64,000 nt of DNA, taken from contig CM034145.1 in assembly GCA_019914995.1 (NCBI GenBank), forward strand, positions 3,417,262 through 3,481,261, given 5' to 3'. Below, piece after piece: positions 52,657 to 63,264 of the stretch (positions within the stretch are counted from its first letter, which is position 1; every line of letters starts with the position of its first letter). Source of the stretch: Acanthochlamys bracteata. Its lineage: Eukaryota; Streptophyta; Magnoliopsida; Pandanales; Velloziaceae. Position numbers and translations under genes: made by a program. The notes below the pieces were generated by a model. The model did not search any database. It was not told where the DNA came from and saw nothing but the letters and a program-made list of their open reading frames with translations.

Positions 52657-55291
52657 CCTTTGATAAAGATATAATAGAGATGATGATCAAAAGAAATTGA
52701 GTTAAATATAATAGTAGGACTAATGTAATCTATTTGGTTTGTTGAAAATAATAGGACTGAAAAAAGGTCAAACCCTTTGTCATGCCAACATTTTGTCATT
52801 GTTTACTTCCCTACACTTTCCTTTCATCATCCGTGGACTCCAATCTAATAAAGTACCTCATTTTATTTAATTAGATAACTGCTCCAAATTAATTTAATAA
52901 ACAAATCATCTTGCTTTATTTTTGCAAACTCAAATTTGCAAACAAATCATCTCGAAATTTCTTTTTCTTTCTTTGTTTTCTTTGAAGGAACTGTCCGTGT
53001 TGAGGCAGAAGTTTTTGACAGAACCTCCAATTTAATTATTACTTTTACTTACTTTTCCTTTAGTGATTTAATATGTCTTTTATAGATAATCATTAAAATT
53101 TATGCTGGTTTATTTTTATACAAAACTGTTAGAAGTATAAATGAATTTGTATACCCGCACAATTAAGAACAACCTATGAAGTTCAAGTAAAACAGTTAGT
53201 TGTTAAATTATGAGCTTGCAGACATGGACGGCCTTAATAAAATTGGAAAAACAATAGCATATCATATTATTCTCATTGGGGTTTCAATCTTAATGTTATT
53301 CAATTAAGTTTGATACAAATGATTGATCGTGAATCTTCTCTGCTCACAAAATAGTTAGAAAAGTTAGTACCTTTTCTTTTGGTGGAGAAGCATGTTCAGC
53401 AGCTGGAGACATTTGAACTTCTTTGAATTAATTTTGTTTATCTTTTTCTCTCAAGATTAGATCACTGATATTCTTTTATCAAGCACTGAAAAAATAAGAT
53501 AAAATGCTGTATGCTTGTTTTCAACCATAGAAGTTATTGTTCAAGATGTAAGAAATAAAGGATGTAATCCTCCTCTTAACAAAGTTAAAATTGATTTGTG
53601 GATTTCGTAACACAGACTTTCCATACTTGGCGTCCACTCTTTTGCAAGACGACGCCATGCCATTTGCTTGATCATCTTTATTAAGTGGAATGACTAATCG
53701 GTTTGCTTGATCATCTCTATCAAATGCATTGAAATCTATTACAATAGTTTCAGTGACTTTGATCACGATTTGATATGTTTGTAGTTTTATTTCTAATCTT
53801 CATCTTAATATTTGAAATCTTTTAAGTCACGCTAAAGGTCAATTTGGTCTTGATGGTCCAAACTAGGTAGCACATGCACCATCATAATTAGAATTACACT
53901 GAATGTTACTAGAGCACTTCTATCATCTACTAAAGCACCTATACATGTTTTCAACTTCACAAATGTTCATTGTGATAGTAACAATGCAAGTTATTAACTT
54001 GTCATAAACATTGGAGAATTCGGTTGATAGAAAAATGTAATTTGTCAGTTGTAGATCAGTTAGGGCATAACGGGTCGAGATTGGACAATAATTCGCATCC
54101 CAAAACTCAATTTGATAGCTAAAATGATCTCTCTAATACGACCATATCATATATTAGTCTTGATTTCTTAAATTCAAAGAATATATTGATTCTTGATAAC
54201 TTATATTGGCCTTTTTGTGGTTATTTTTGAAAGTAATTAAATAAGTTTCATTTAAGGACATAGTCATATTATTGATATAACTTAAAGTAGTTAACCTTGT
54301 CTTCCTTTGAGTTAATCTTCCATTTGTATTTGAAATTTTGGGGCTTGCAAGCAATTCCTTCTCATCTCAGCTATGCATTATTAACAAAACATCACTCTGA
54401 GGCCATTCAACATGAACATGAATTCCTGTTACATATAAACTTACTTTAGTTTTTTACTCTTACCAAGTTGATACTGAATTTTCTTTGAAACAGAAATCTT
54501 CAAGTAATGGGATGGGTACAACAGGGATCTTTCATAGTAGATTAGAAGAAATCAGCAATGATTTTGTCACAAAACTGGCCATCACTCTTATTTGAGACTC
54601 ATCTAAAATTTGAATTTACAATGTTTTTTATGCTACATCTTCCTTTATCTTGTTCATGTACTTCTATTTTCATACAGTTATCTATTTTCCTTAAGAGCAG
54701 TGCATATGAGATCATAACTTGTTCCTGCTTCTGGAAGTGTCTAAATTTCATAGTTTAAGAGATCTTATTGTTACACAATACTGTATTTTTCCTATAAAAA
54801 TAGCCACTACAGAAGCACAATATAAGAAGAAGCTTCGTAGAAAATAAAATGCTCCAATAAGCAGAGCATATAAGTTTAGATTTGTTCGTCTGTTATTTAT
54901 CATATGTTAGATATAGGATAGAACTGCCATTTTTGCTGTGCCATCAAGGAGAATCTGGTAATTGATATTACTAAGAGCATATAAACTTAGGTATATGATA
55001 GAACAAGACAATGTATTAGCTAACAATTGAACTTATCAACATACTGCTGATTTCATGTTGGCAATAATGTTGTTGGTAATGTATCGCTTAGTTTTGGTAA
55101 TGCTATTTGTTTGTCGCCTTTTGAGAGCATTGGACAATACACTAGCTTTTATATTCTTATTCAGTTTTAAGTTTTGTATTGTAGAATTTATTTTTGATGG
55201 ACTACTTTTTGTCTGACACCTAATTGATCTCCTTTTTGTATTCACTATCTTTTAGTAGCCCAAATCCCTTAACTGCCAAACACCTTACAAA
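52657..55291. other. Intergenic, no recognisable gene
   Basis: AT-rich sequence without long open frames. The short frames at 53,521-53,766, 54,154-54,354 and 54,558-54,758 show no domain and no homologue I recognise. A small tandem echo (TTTGCTTGATCATCT twice, at about 53,661 and 53,701) lies inside. The right end could include degraded upstream sequence of the MCTP copy, but I see no clear promoter. Confidence 0.6.
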
Positions 55292-56810
55292 ATGAGCAAT
55301 CTTAAACTGGATGCGGAAGCGTAAGCGCTCATGAATTAATGCCCAAGGATGGTCAGGGTTCTGCAGATGTGAAGCTTCATTTTGATGACCAGAAGTTTCG
55401 TACAGCCATCAAGGGGAAAGACCTCAACCCTTTCTGCAACGAGTGGTTCTACTTCAAGATATCTGATCCTGCTTCACTTCTTGTAATTGCTATAGAAGCT
55501 TTTCTCTACAACATTAACAACGCCACCCATTCAAAGGCATTTCATGGAAAACGCGAATAGCTGGGACCTCCTTTTTGCCATTTTCTGATCATGTGTTGCA
55601 TTACCCCTTGGTGAAATGTATTTTCACGTCTTGAAAGGGTGCTTAGCGTTAAAAGTCTTCCTTCAAACAGACGACCCTTAAGTGAAGGTTTCCGACCCTC
55701 CTCCAGAAATAGCGATTGGGATGAGATAATTGGACGTGTTTACATGCAATTGGGATCACTTAAACGTGCTGATGATCGGTCCATTCACTCACGATGGCAT
55801 AGGCTTGAGAAGCCGGTCGCTGCTAGATGGAGGATACCATGTCCTTGATGAGTCCACTTACTACAGCAGTGACCTAAGACCTACTGCAAAACAACTTTGG
55901 GAACCTTCAATTGGATTGCTTGAGCTTGGTGTTGTCAACACATCGGGTCTCCATCGAGACATGAAGGGTACATGTGATACCTATCGTGTTGCCAAATATG
56001 GCCAGAAGCGAGTACGCACTTTATTCATAATTGACAGCCTTAGCCCAAGGTACAATGAGTATACATGGAGGAAGTCTTTGATCCAGCGACAGTGCTCAAC
56101 TGTTGGATTCTTTGACAATTGTCAGCATGGGGAGAATGGTAGTAATAATGGTAACAAAGACTTAAAGACTCTGTTTCTTTTTCAGAAAGTAATTTGAAAA
56201 TAAGTTTCTAAGAATACTTCACAAGGAGCACTACTTCTGCCCATTAAGTATGATGCAATAAGACATGCTTCACCACCAGGCTGTAAACGTCATGGCGGCA
56301 GGGCTAAGTCGAATGGAGCTATCCTTACAAAGGGAGGATGTTAAATACATGACTGATGTTCACTCCCACTTGTGGAGAACATGCGTACGAGCAAGGCAAA
56401 CTGCTTCCTCGTTAAACCACTTTTCTCAGGGTTCTTTGCAGTTGGAAAATGCTTTGCTGAGGTTTATTCTTAGAGGAATCCCATCACAGCTATTCTGGTG
56501 CATATTCTGTTTATCCTACGTGTTTTCATTTGAAACTACCGATCCGGCCCCGTTACCCTCCTTACGTGAATACTAAAATATCTCATGCAGAAGCTGCCAC
56601 CCAAATGAACTTGCTCACGAGTTTCATGCATTTCCTTCCATTAGAAGTCCTGAGCTTGTGAGTAATAAGTATGATCGTTCAAGGAGTTTTGCTGGAGGAG
56701 ACAAACAGTTGTAGGTGATATTGCGATGCAAGGAGACCGACTTCAAGCATTGTTGAGTTGGAGGGATCCTCTGGCTGCGGCTATGTTTACATTATTCTGC
56801 CTGTAATTAA
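55292..56810 (+). pseudogene. MCTP/FTIP-type multiple C2 domain protein, decayed and internally deleted
   Basis: MCTP/FTIP proteins are ER-anchored and act at plasmodesmata, binding membranes through several C2 domains and anchoring by a C-terminal membrane region. Here ATG at 55,292 starts MSNLKLD and breaks at once (TAA near 55,322). C2 sequence follows: a Lys-Asp-Gly-Gln-Gly start, LHFDDQKFRT, KGKDLNPFCNEWFYF (to about 55,560), then GLKV/TDDP-like remains. The next segment (from about 55,725) is already the end of a later C2 domain (HSRWHRLEKP), then LDGGYHVLDES, SSDLRPTAKQLWEPSIG, the last C2 (VAKYGQKRVRT, LSPRYNEYTW, FDNC), HHQAVN and LSRMELSLQREDVKYM. Last comes a degraded C-terminal part (PNELAHEF, RSPELV, VGDIA-like, LSWRDPLA). 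Roughly 250 codons between the first and later C2 domains are missing, with several frameshifts. These genes usually lack introns, so absence of introns does not prove retroposition. Confidence 0.85.
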
Positions 56811-57410
56811 CTGTTTTCGTTCTCTACATGACCTTTCCAGGTTATAGTAGCTTTAATTGGCTCTTATGTCATGAGGCACCCAAGTTATATTAGGCACATG
56901 ACACCCTCACTTTGATATGATTCCGCGAGCCTGTCGGAGATAACAGGTAAAAAATGACTGAATACAAATCAAAATATTACTAGCCAATGTCCCTCTATTA
57001 CATGGAAAAGACCTATTTGTAATCCAGTAACAGGAGAAATATCTCCTAGCAAAACAAGGTGTATATCTAAATATACATTGCAATTAATGCATGCGCATAT
57101 ATAGTAGTAGCATATTTCTTGGTAAGCAGCAAATATGTAAAGCCATACTGAATTAGCTATTGGATGCTGGAAATGATGATTATGAAAGTACTTTGGGTTA
57201 CATTTAGGTTGGATGTCCGATTTGGCTCTAGTAACAATGACCGACTGATTGGTACCTAAATGTCTACTAGTTGTTCTTACATCTGTCTCAAATAGGTGAT
57301 CAGATGAGATAGTGTGGTTTCTGGGCAATTACCTGCATAAACAGATATCATATGTAATAGAAAGGAGCTCTACTTGTTCTTACATCTGCTTATCAACGTT
57401 TAGCAACATA
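56811..57410. other. Intergenic spacer
   Basis: Nothing recognisable between the end of the MCTP pseudogene and the left end of the Harbinger-like element. A 119-codon frame on the minus strand (56,969-57,328) has no domain and no coding signal that I can see. Confidence 0.55.
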
Positions 57411-57424
57411 GGCCCTGTTTGGCT
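57411..57424 (+). repeat. Left terminal inverted repeat-like end
   Basis: GGCCCTGTTTGGCT has the G/C-rich start and CTGTTTGG core seen at termini of plant Harbinger/Tourist elements. It lies about 180 bp before a TATA box and upstream of the ORF1/ORF2 pair. No matching CCAAACAGGGCC was seen at the right side. Confidence 0.5.
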
Positions 57425-57594
57425 GTGCACAAAGTGTTTAGGTGCAGCGTTAAGCTGCTTTAGGGTACTTTCAACGGTTGCCATTTGAAAAGCATCTCAG
57501 ACATGCCTTCAAAAAAAAAAACACCGCGGCTACTTTTCTTTTCTCGTCTGCGAAAAGACCATGCTGCCATAATAAATTTGTAAACTTACCACGC

Positions 57595-57602
57595 TATATA
57601 AA
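57595..57602 (+). promoter_or_regulatory. TATA box of the Harbinger-like element
   Basis: TATATAAA in the context CACGCTATATAAATTC. It is followed about 30-60 bp later by a pyrimidine-rich stretch (CCTCATTTTCTCCTTCATTCTC) and AAACCCTAGC, typical of plant transcript leaders. The GT at 57,905 (CTGGTAAGATC) makes a good 5' splice site, so 57,630-57,904 would be a leader exon. A 146-codon frame over this region (57,478-57,915) includes the TATA box and is not regarded as coding. Confidence 0.5.
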
Positions 57603-58609
57603 TTCTTTTACTGCATCCCATTTACCCAATCTCCTCATTTTCTCCTTCATTCTCTGTCGCGCGATTTTGCACTCAAACCCTAGCTTGCTCGGTCTAGATC
57701 TCGAATCTCGCATGTCGATCTTGATCTCCAACACTGATCATGATCTCTTCGTCTCAGATAGCCAAATAGCCAAACATTTCTTCGTCTTTGACACCGATTT
57801 GATCTTGACCTCTTCATTTGGCCTTGATCTCGATCTTGTTTTGTCTTATATTCTCTCTACAGCTCGTCCAGTCGTATCTTCTTTCGATATCTCCGATTTG
57901 TCTGGTAAGATCCCTTGATAGAATTCTTTTTCCGAATTTGTTTCCTCTATTTTTTTGTTTTGATGAAAATGATTTAACAGTGATTTATATAATAAATTAC
58001 TTGGGTGTATGGTTGTGTGTTCTTATATTTGTTTCCGCGTGTATGGCTTGTGTGTTCTCTCTCTCGGTTTACTTGTTTTTCATAGTGATTTGCTGTGCTT
58101 GTTATGTTTTTTCAAGTAGCTTGTCGATGCAGTTCTTGTAGTGGTTATAGATGGTGAGTGTTTCTAACTGCAGCTCTTTCTCTCTCGATTTAACAGTGAA
58201 GCTCTGTCCTATATGCTCAACATTTGTGCTTTTTGTTTTTGGACCTTTTCCCGACATGTTTTATTTTTTATATATTGTGTTTTTTGTTCATGATTTTCTA
58301 AAATTATGTAGTAGAGTTCCTCACAGTAGATCAGGTAATATTATTGTATATGCAAATGTTTTGTTTATGTTGTGTTTTTAGTTCATATTTTTCTTTGCTT
58401 GACATGTTTAGGACTGCTTTGTATTAAATCAGATTGCCATAATAATTCTCCAATTTGTTAGATTAAGTTACTTTTGTGCAGAAGTATTATTGTATATGCA
58501 ATCTTTCATAGAAAATTCCTTCAACTTCTCTCCATTGCGCTATAAGTGCATTTCAGTAACTTTACACTTTCATCCTTGCAACTGTTTGTGTGTATTGCTT
58601 TTTGAATAT

Positions 58610-59165
58610 TGCTAAAATGAGATGTTTTGTTGCTTTATTATCTTGCATCGCTTTTTGGACGGCAGGAATTATTACCTTGAATTAAATGTTTGGCTGGCTT
58701 GATGGTTAATGATATTATGATCGTGGAATGCATGTTGCACTTATCTTAACCAAATATATTCTGCTTGATACGTATACTTACCCTTGCTAGCCCTACTATG
58801 ATTTTGAGAGTTTGTTGGTGATCCATATGGCAAGTAATGATGTTTGAGATACATTTGCCTATGTTTGCCCTTACTGACCCTACTTGATCTTTGAGAGAGT
58901 GTTGTCTAAACTTACTGGCCCTATAATGATTTCTAAGGGTTTATTTTCTTATACATTGCTAAAATGAGATTCTTTGTTGACTTATTATGTTGCAGCCTCT
59001 TTTGTAAAGCATTGTAAGAATTGTTACCTTAAATGAGATGCTTGGCTGGCTTGATCATTAATGATATGACAATCGTATAATGCGTGCTGCACTTATCTTA
59101 ACTAAATATATTTGGTTGTTGTCTACACTTATCCTTATTGGCTCTATGATGATTTTTGGAGTGAT
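58610..59165 (+). repeat. Two diverged direct repeats within the leader intron
   Basis: A block beginning GCTAAAATGAGAT and running through GGCTGGCTTGAT, TTAATGATAT, GCACTTATCTTAAC and AAATATATT to CTATGATGATTTT occurs at about 58,612-58,812 and again, diverged, at about 58,955-59,165. The copy-to-copy distance is about 343 bp. Confidence 0.75.
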
Positions 59166-59214
59166 GGTTATACAATGCTAACATAAGATGGTTAGCTATT
59201 TATGTTGACCTGTT

Positions 59215-59960
59215 TTTTAAGTTATTGTGGTATTATTGCTTATGACTTATCCTTACTGGCATATTTTTTGAAGTATTATGATATTGTTGCTTATGCTTAC
59301 CTTTGCTGGCATATTTTTTGAGGTATTAAGGTATTGTTGCCTATGCTTACCCTGGCTAGCATATTTTTTGAAGTATTATGGTATTGTTGCCTATGCTTAT
59401 CCTTACTAACATGTTTAGTGAGATATTGTGGTATTATTGTATGTGCTTATACTTGCTAGCCATGTGATGGTTTTTAAGAAATTATAAACTATCCTTACTG
59501 GTCTGACTTAATTTTTTAAGGATTATTGCATATGCTTACACTTGCTGCTCCTATGATGATTTTTTAGGGTTTGTTGGCTATCTTGATGGTCTGGCTTAAT
59601 TTTGGAGGGATTGTTGCTTATTCTTACACTTGCTGGCATGTTTTTTGAGGTTTTGAGGGATTGTTGTCTACGCTTATACTTGCTGGCCTATTTTTTAGGT
59701 ATTATGGTATTGTTGCCTATGCTTACACTTACTGCCCTTATGATGATTTTTAAGAGATTATTGGTTATCCTCATTAATCTGGCTTAACTTTTGAGAGATT
59801 GTTGCTTATGCTTACTATTGCTTGTTCCAATGATGATTTTTGAGGTTTAGTGGCTATATAGCTGGTGTTATTACCCTTACGTTGCCTAGCTTTGCTACCC
59901 GTATGATGATTTGTGAGGGTTTTGTTGCCCTATACAATGCTTGAATGTGATGGTTAGTCG
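59215..59960 (+). repeat. Degenerate minisatellite (~60 bp units) in the leader intron
   Basis: Loose tandem units of about 55-65 bp carry the phrase TTTTTGAAGTATTATGGTATTGTTGCCTATGCTTACCCTTGCTGGC in variants, for example from about 59,265, 59,325, 59,375, 59,430, 59,640 and 59,695. Later units read more like ATGATGATTTTTGAGG-TTGTTGGCTAT. The short open frame at 59,602-59,787 is a product of this repeat. Confidence 0.75.
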
Positions 59961-60018
59961 TCTTACCTTGTTGGCTTAATTTAACCAATAATGAAAGGTG
60001 AAGCATTTATATGTTTAG

Positions 60019-61014
60019 ATGGAGTCTCCAAAATCACGTCGAATAAGAAATGTGACCTAATTAGGTGGATAAACGCTGTCCATCTTAAATTTTTTGATTT
60101 TTGTGAATAAGAGATGTAGAAGGGAATAGGCCGGGAACCAAATTTAATATGTAAGGATGGGCAAATATCAAAACAGCATTCGAAGAATTTTATGGTCAGG
60201 AGGTTGAGCGGAAATAATTAAAAATTGATTGGGATGGTATGAAGATTGATTACAAAAATTATAAATCGTTGGTTAGTGGAGAATCTGATTTGGGATGGAA
60301 TTATACTCGCAACACAATCGCTACAGATGAGAAGTGGTGGTAAGAAAAAATTAAGATATTTTTATCTAATAGCGTGCATCATTATTATTAAATTTTATTC
60401 TAAATAATGTACTCTTGCTTTCTTTAGGTATAACCTAAGTTCAAGAAGTTTAAGAAAAAAGACTTATCTTTATACCGTGAACGGTACACCATGTTGTTTG
60501 ATGACGTTGTTGCTAGTGGCTCGCGGGCTTGGGCACCACAAGTGCAACAGGAGACTGCACCTACAAACCCATCAGATTTGGAAGGCAGCGAAAATAGCGA
60601 TAATGTTCGAGCCAATGGAGAACCTCACGCTGCATTTCAGGTTCCTCCTCCTAAGTTACTGATAGTGATCTATTTCCACAATCTTATTCTATGTCTAAAA
60701 ATCCTCTAAGATCAAGAAGTAGCAACAAGAAGAGAAAGAACCCTAGATCATCTGCCAATGAGCACATCAGTGATATGACAGATATAATGCATGAAAGACA
60801 CACAATAACGTTATCTATACCTACCATCCATCAACGTCTATCCATATTGGCCACTATTCTAGAGAAAGAGGCCGGTAGTAGTCTAACTCATTATGCAGCA
60901 TGTGTATTGATTAAGAAAAAAAATCATAAAGTCTTTATGAGTTATCTTAATGCTGCAGCTCGCTGTACTTGGCTGGCTTTTCATTACAACTATTTTGAAC
61001 CAGGCAAATCTTAA
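60019..61014 (+). pseudogene. Harbinger ORF1: MYB/SANT-like DNA-binding protein (broken)
   Basis: ORF1 of PIF/Harbinger elements supplies the DNA-binding partner needed by the transposase. ATG at 60,019 gives MESPKSRRIRNVT, then stops and frame changes through the first helix. The clear part of the MYB/SANT-like (Myb_DNA-bind_3) domain is GNRPGTKFN (about 60,125), GWANIKTAFEEFYGQ, a WDGMKIDYKNYKSL segment (about 60,220-60,280), GWNYTRNTIATDEKWW (to 60,340), with TAA/TAG replacing several codons. An intron of about 85 bp seems to follow. Exon 2 starts near 60,428 (PKFKKFKKKDLSLYRERY) and stays open over a Ser/Pro/Gln-rich linker to 60,648. The last part (60,691-61,014) has a basic RSRSSNKKRK stretch and a C-terminal helical region ending at the TAA at 61,012. 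Confidence 0.8.
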
Positions 61015-61094
61015 ACTAGTACGATGCTATAAGCTATTATACGTATGTCGTGAGTCGGATATCGTTATGTCGTATGTATTTGTTACTAATTATT

Positions 61095-61375
61095 GTATAT
61101 TGTAATTTGAACATTGTAGAATATTATTGTAGTAATAGTATGAAGTTAGTATGTTGTGAATATTATAGAATATTGTTGTGGTAGTAGTTTGAAGTTAGTA
61201 TTTTGTGAACATTGTTAGCATGTTATTGTAGTGGTAGTATGATATTGGTAAAATAGTATCATTGTAAATATTGTTGGAATATTTTTGTGGTAGTAATATG
61301 ATGTTGGTAGATAATATGGTCTAATTTGAACATTTTAGAATATTGTTGTGGTAATTGAAATGTGATCAAAGTTGT
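61095..61375 (+). repeat. Degenerate tandem repeat (~50-60 bp, about 5 units)
   Basis: Units built around TTGTGAATATTATAGAATATTGTTGTGGTAGTAGTATGAAGTTAGTA, each with substitutions, lie between ORF1 and ORF2 of the Harbinger-like element. Unit ends ('AGTATGAAGTTAGT'-like) are seen near 61,145, 61,195, 61,245 and 61,305. Confidence 0.7.
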
Positions 61376-61496
61376 ATTGGTAGCAAATGTTTTCATATCA
61401 ATTATGATATTACTATTTGTGGCAATTGTGAATTTATACATATTTAATGTAGTCGATATTAACAATTTAAAAAGTATTTTTTACAATTGCAGTTAA

Positions 61497-62807
61497 ATGG
61501 ATCATTAGGCTTGTAGTAATAGCGAGGAAAATGATAGTGAAGAAAAATGAATAAACATATGTGAACAGACAAGTTATGCAGCAATTCAGTATTATGATGC
61601 ATATCTATGTAAACGTCCGTGTCGTACCTCTATACGCACAGGTAATGTCTTCATGAATGAGATATTAGAAGAAATGAAATCCGTTGCTATCAAAATTTAT
61701 GGGTGAAGGTACCTATTTTTTTATAACTATGTGATGAGTTAACAAAGCTGTATGAGTTAGTACCAGCACGTGAAATGTCTATTCATATAGAAGTTGATCT
61801 TTCTTGTAACGTGTGTGTATAGTTAAGGAAATAGTTAAGTCAAGAAATGTTTAATCATTGAGGTGAGACAATCCATCAACATTTTCATAGAGTGTTTGAG
61901 TGTGTGTTAAGATTACTGTAAATATTATTAAGTCTCATGATAGATATAATGAGGGAAAGGCATTTCATAAACCACAGAACGCACGCTATCTCCCATGATT
62001 TCAAATAAGTGATCATATCAAACTTCGGCATTTATATTATTATATTAAATAAATTGAATTTCTAATTCTTATATCAAAATTTAATAGAGGATTGTATGGG
62101 ACCTATCGATGGGCCACATATCAAAACAACTATACGCCGGAAGATGTAACACCTTATATTGAATGTAAAGGGTATGCTAACCAAAATATTTTTGCAGTAC
62201 TTGAGTTTAATATGTGTTTTACATTTGCATGGGCCAGATAGGAATAATCAGTTCACGATTCACGCATACTGAATGAAGCATTACGTAGACCTGAACTAAG
62301 ATTTCCTCATCTTCACAACAACAAATATTATTTAGTAGATGTAGAATATAAATATACCTAAGGATATATGGGTCCTTATAAAGACGGGGACGTAAGATAT
62401 TAGTTGGCGGATTTTCGTCGTGCTTGTACACCGCAAATGTAAGCACCTAACGGGAGGGAAAAAAGTTCAACTTTCTACATTTTTCATGCAGAACTATCAT
62501 TAAACGTATATTTGGCATATAGAAGGCACGCTTTGTAATTTTAAAAAATATGTTATCCTATTCAATAGAGGTGCAACGTAATATTATTATTGCGACAATG
62601 GCGATACACAACTATATCATAACTAAAGGTGCAAATGATACGTTTACAAATGCTGAATGTGAAGCTTATCTACCATTAGCAGTTGAAGCATCTTCTAATA
62701 CATCAAACGTTCAACCCGAGAATGAATTTGATCATAATGATAGGTGGGTTGCATGTCGTAATGCAATTGCAAATAAAATATATAGACATTTGTCAATGTT
62801 GTGCTAA
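61497..62807 (+). pseudogene. Harbinger ORF2: DDE transposase (broken)
   Basis: This is the transposase that would cut and paste the element. ATG at 61,497 follows a good acceptor (TTACAATTGCAG) and is broken by TAG at the fourth codon. Recognisable parts: YYDAYLCKRPCRTS (about 61,590), NEILEEMKS, MSIHIEVDL-like helix-turn-helix region, GETIHQHFHRVFECVL-like segment (about 61,865), RYNEGKAFHKPQNARYLP (about 61,945; uninterrupted for 18 residues), then a probable intron. The core is DCMGPIDGPHI with the first Asp (62,108-62,110), FNMCFTFAWA, HDSRILNEALRRPELRFPH, YYLVDVEY with the second Asp (62,338-62,340), GYMGPYKD, and KRIFGI-KARF, where the third acidic residue is Lys (62,502-62,504). The end, RNIIIATMAIHNYI, is well kept in an open frame to the TAA at 62,805. 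At least eight stops or shifts. Confidence 0.85.
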
Positions 62808-63264
62808 TATTTGATCTTATAAATATATTTTATTTTGCTACAGTATGTATGACCTTATAATATCTATATTAAGGTTTGTTTGATATATTAATAATTGATT
62901 GTATTAATAATAAATATTAATTTAATACTTTTAGAATATAACAATAAAATCTATAATTGATAAAGATTTCAAATACTAGTCAAAATTATTTATTAATTTA
63001 CAATAAAAATACTAAATTTACAAATATTAATAAAGAAAACCTTTAATATTATTTAAATATATTTTTCAAATTTAATATTAAAATAATAATTTTATAAAAA
63101 ATATTATTCAAATTTTATTATTGACTTATACTAATAATATAATTTGCCAACAAATATAAATATTAATTTAGTATTTATATAATTGTTATGTAATAGAAAA
63201 TATTAAATTAAAACAAGTAAATAATATATTTAAAAATTAATAAATTTGATAATATATCAATTAC
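62808..63264. other. Very AT-rich spacer
   Basis: Almost pure A/T with no open frame. It should contain the right end of the Harbinger-like element, but no CCAAACAGGGCC-like sequence is visible. AAGGTTTGTTTGATATATTA at about 62,871 and AATATATCAATTA at about 63,251 form weak inverted ends, which in such AT-rich sequence may be chance. Confidence 0.5.

Larger units (their letters stand above)
57905..60018 (+). other. Probable leader intron of the Harbinger-like element, filled with degenerate repeats
   Basis: The donor is GTAAGATC (57,905). The acceptor is TTTATATGTTTAG, immediately followed by the ORF1 start ATG at 60,019. The intervening 2.1 kb is T-rich on the plus strand with no gene. Its second half consists of repeats described separately. 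The splice sites are inferred from consensus only. Confidence 0.5.
57411..62810 (+). mobile_element. PIF/Harbinger-type DNA transposon, decayed, two ORFs
   Basis: A left-end sequence GGCCCTGTTTGG (57,411-57,422) resembles PIF/Harbinger and Tourist termini. It is followed by a TATA box, a leader with an intron, an ORF1 with a MYB/SANT-like domain and an ORF2 DDE transposase, both on the plus strand in the usual two-gene layout. Both ORFs are interrupted by stops. The family's 3-bp TTA/TAA target site is not obvious at the left (CATA precedes), and I could not find the inverted partner of the left end before 63,264. The right boundary given is simply the end of ORF2. A hAT origin of the left end cannot be excluded, but the transposase belongs to Harbinger. 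Confidence 0.75.

Noticed and set aside
55339..55560. Intact single-C2 small protein gene
   Set aside because: The frame is a slice of a longer MCTP gene with upstream start codon and downstream domains in other frames.
56969..57328. 119-codon minus-strand frame as a gene
   Set aside because: No domain, no promoter or splice context, isolated in the spacer.
57478..58381. Open frames of 146, 107 and 76 codons
   Set aside because: They overlap the TATA box, leader and T-rich intron start; the hydrophobic products reflect T-rich DNA, and no domain is seen.
59602..59787. 61-codon frame as a small membrane protein
   Set aside because: It is a translation of the T-rich minisatellite.
62871..63264. 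A MITE bounded by TTGATATATTA inverted ends
   Set aside because: Only about 11 AT-only bases match in almost pure A/T sequence; chance is likely.
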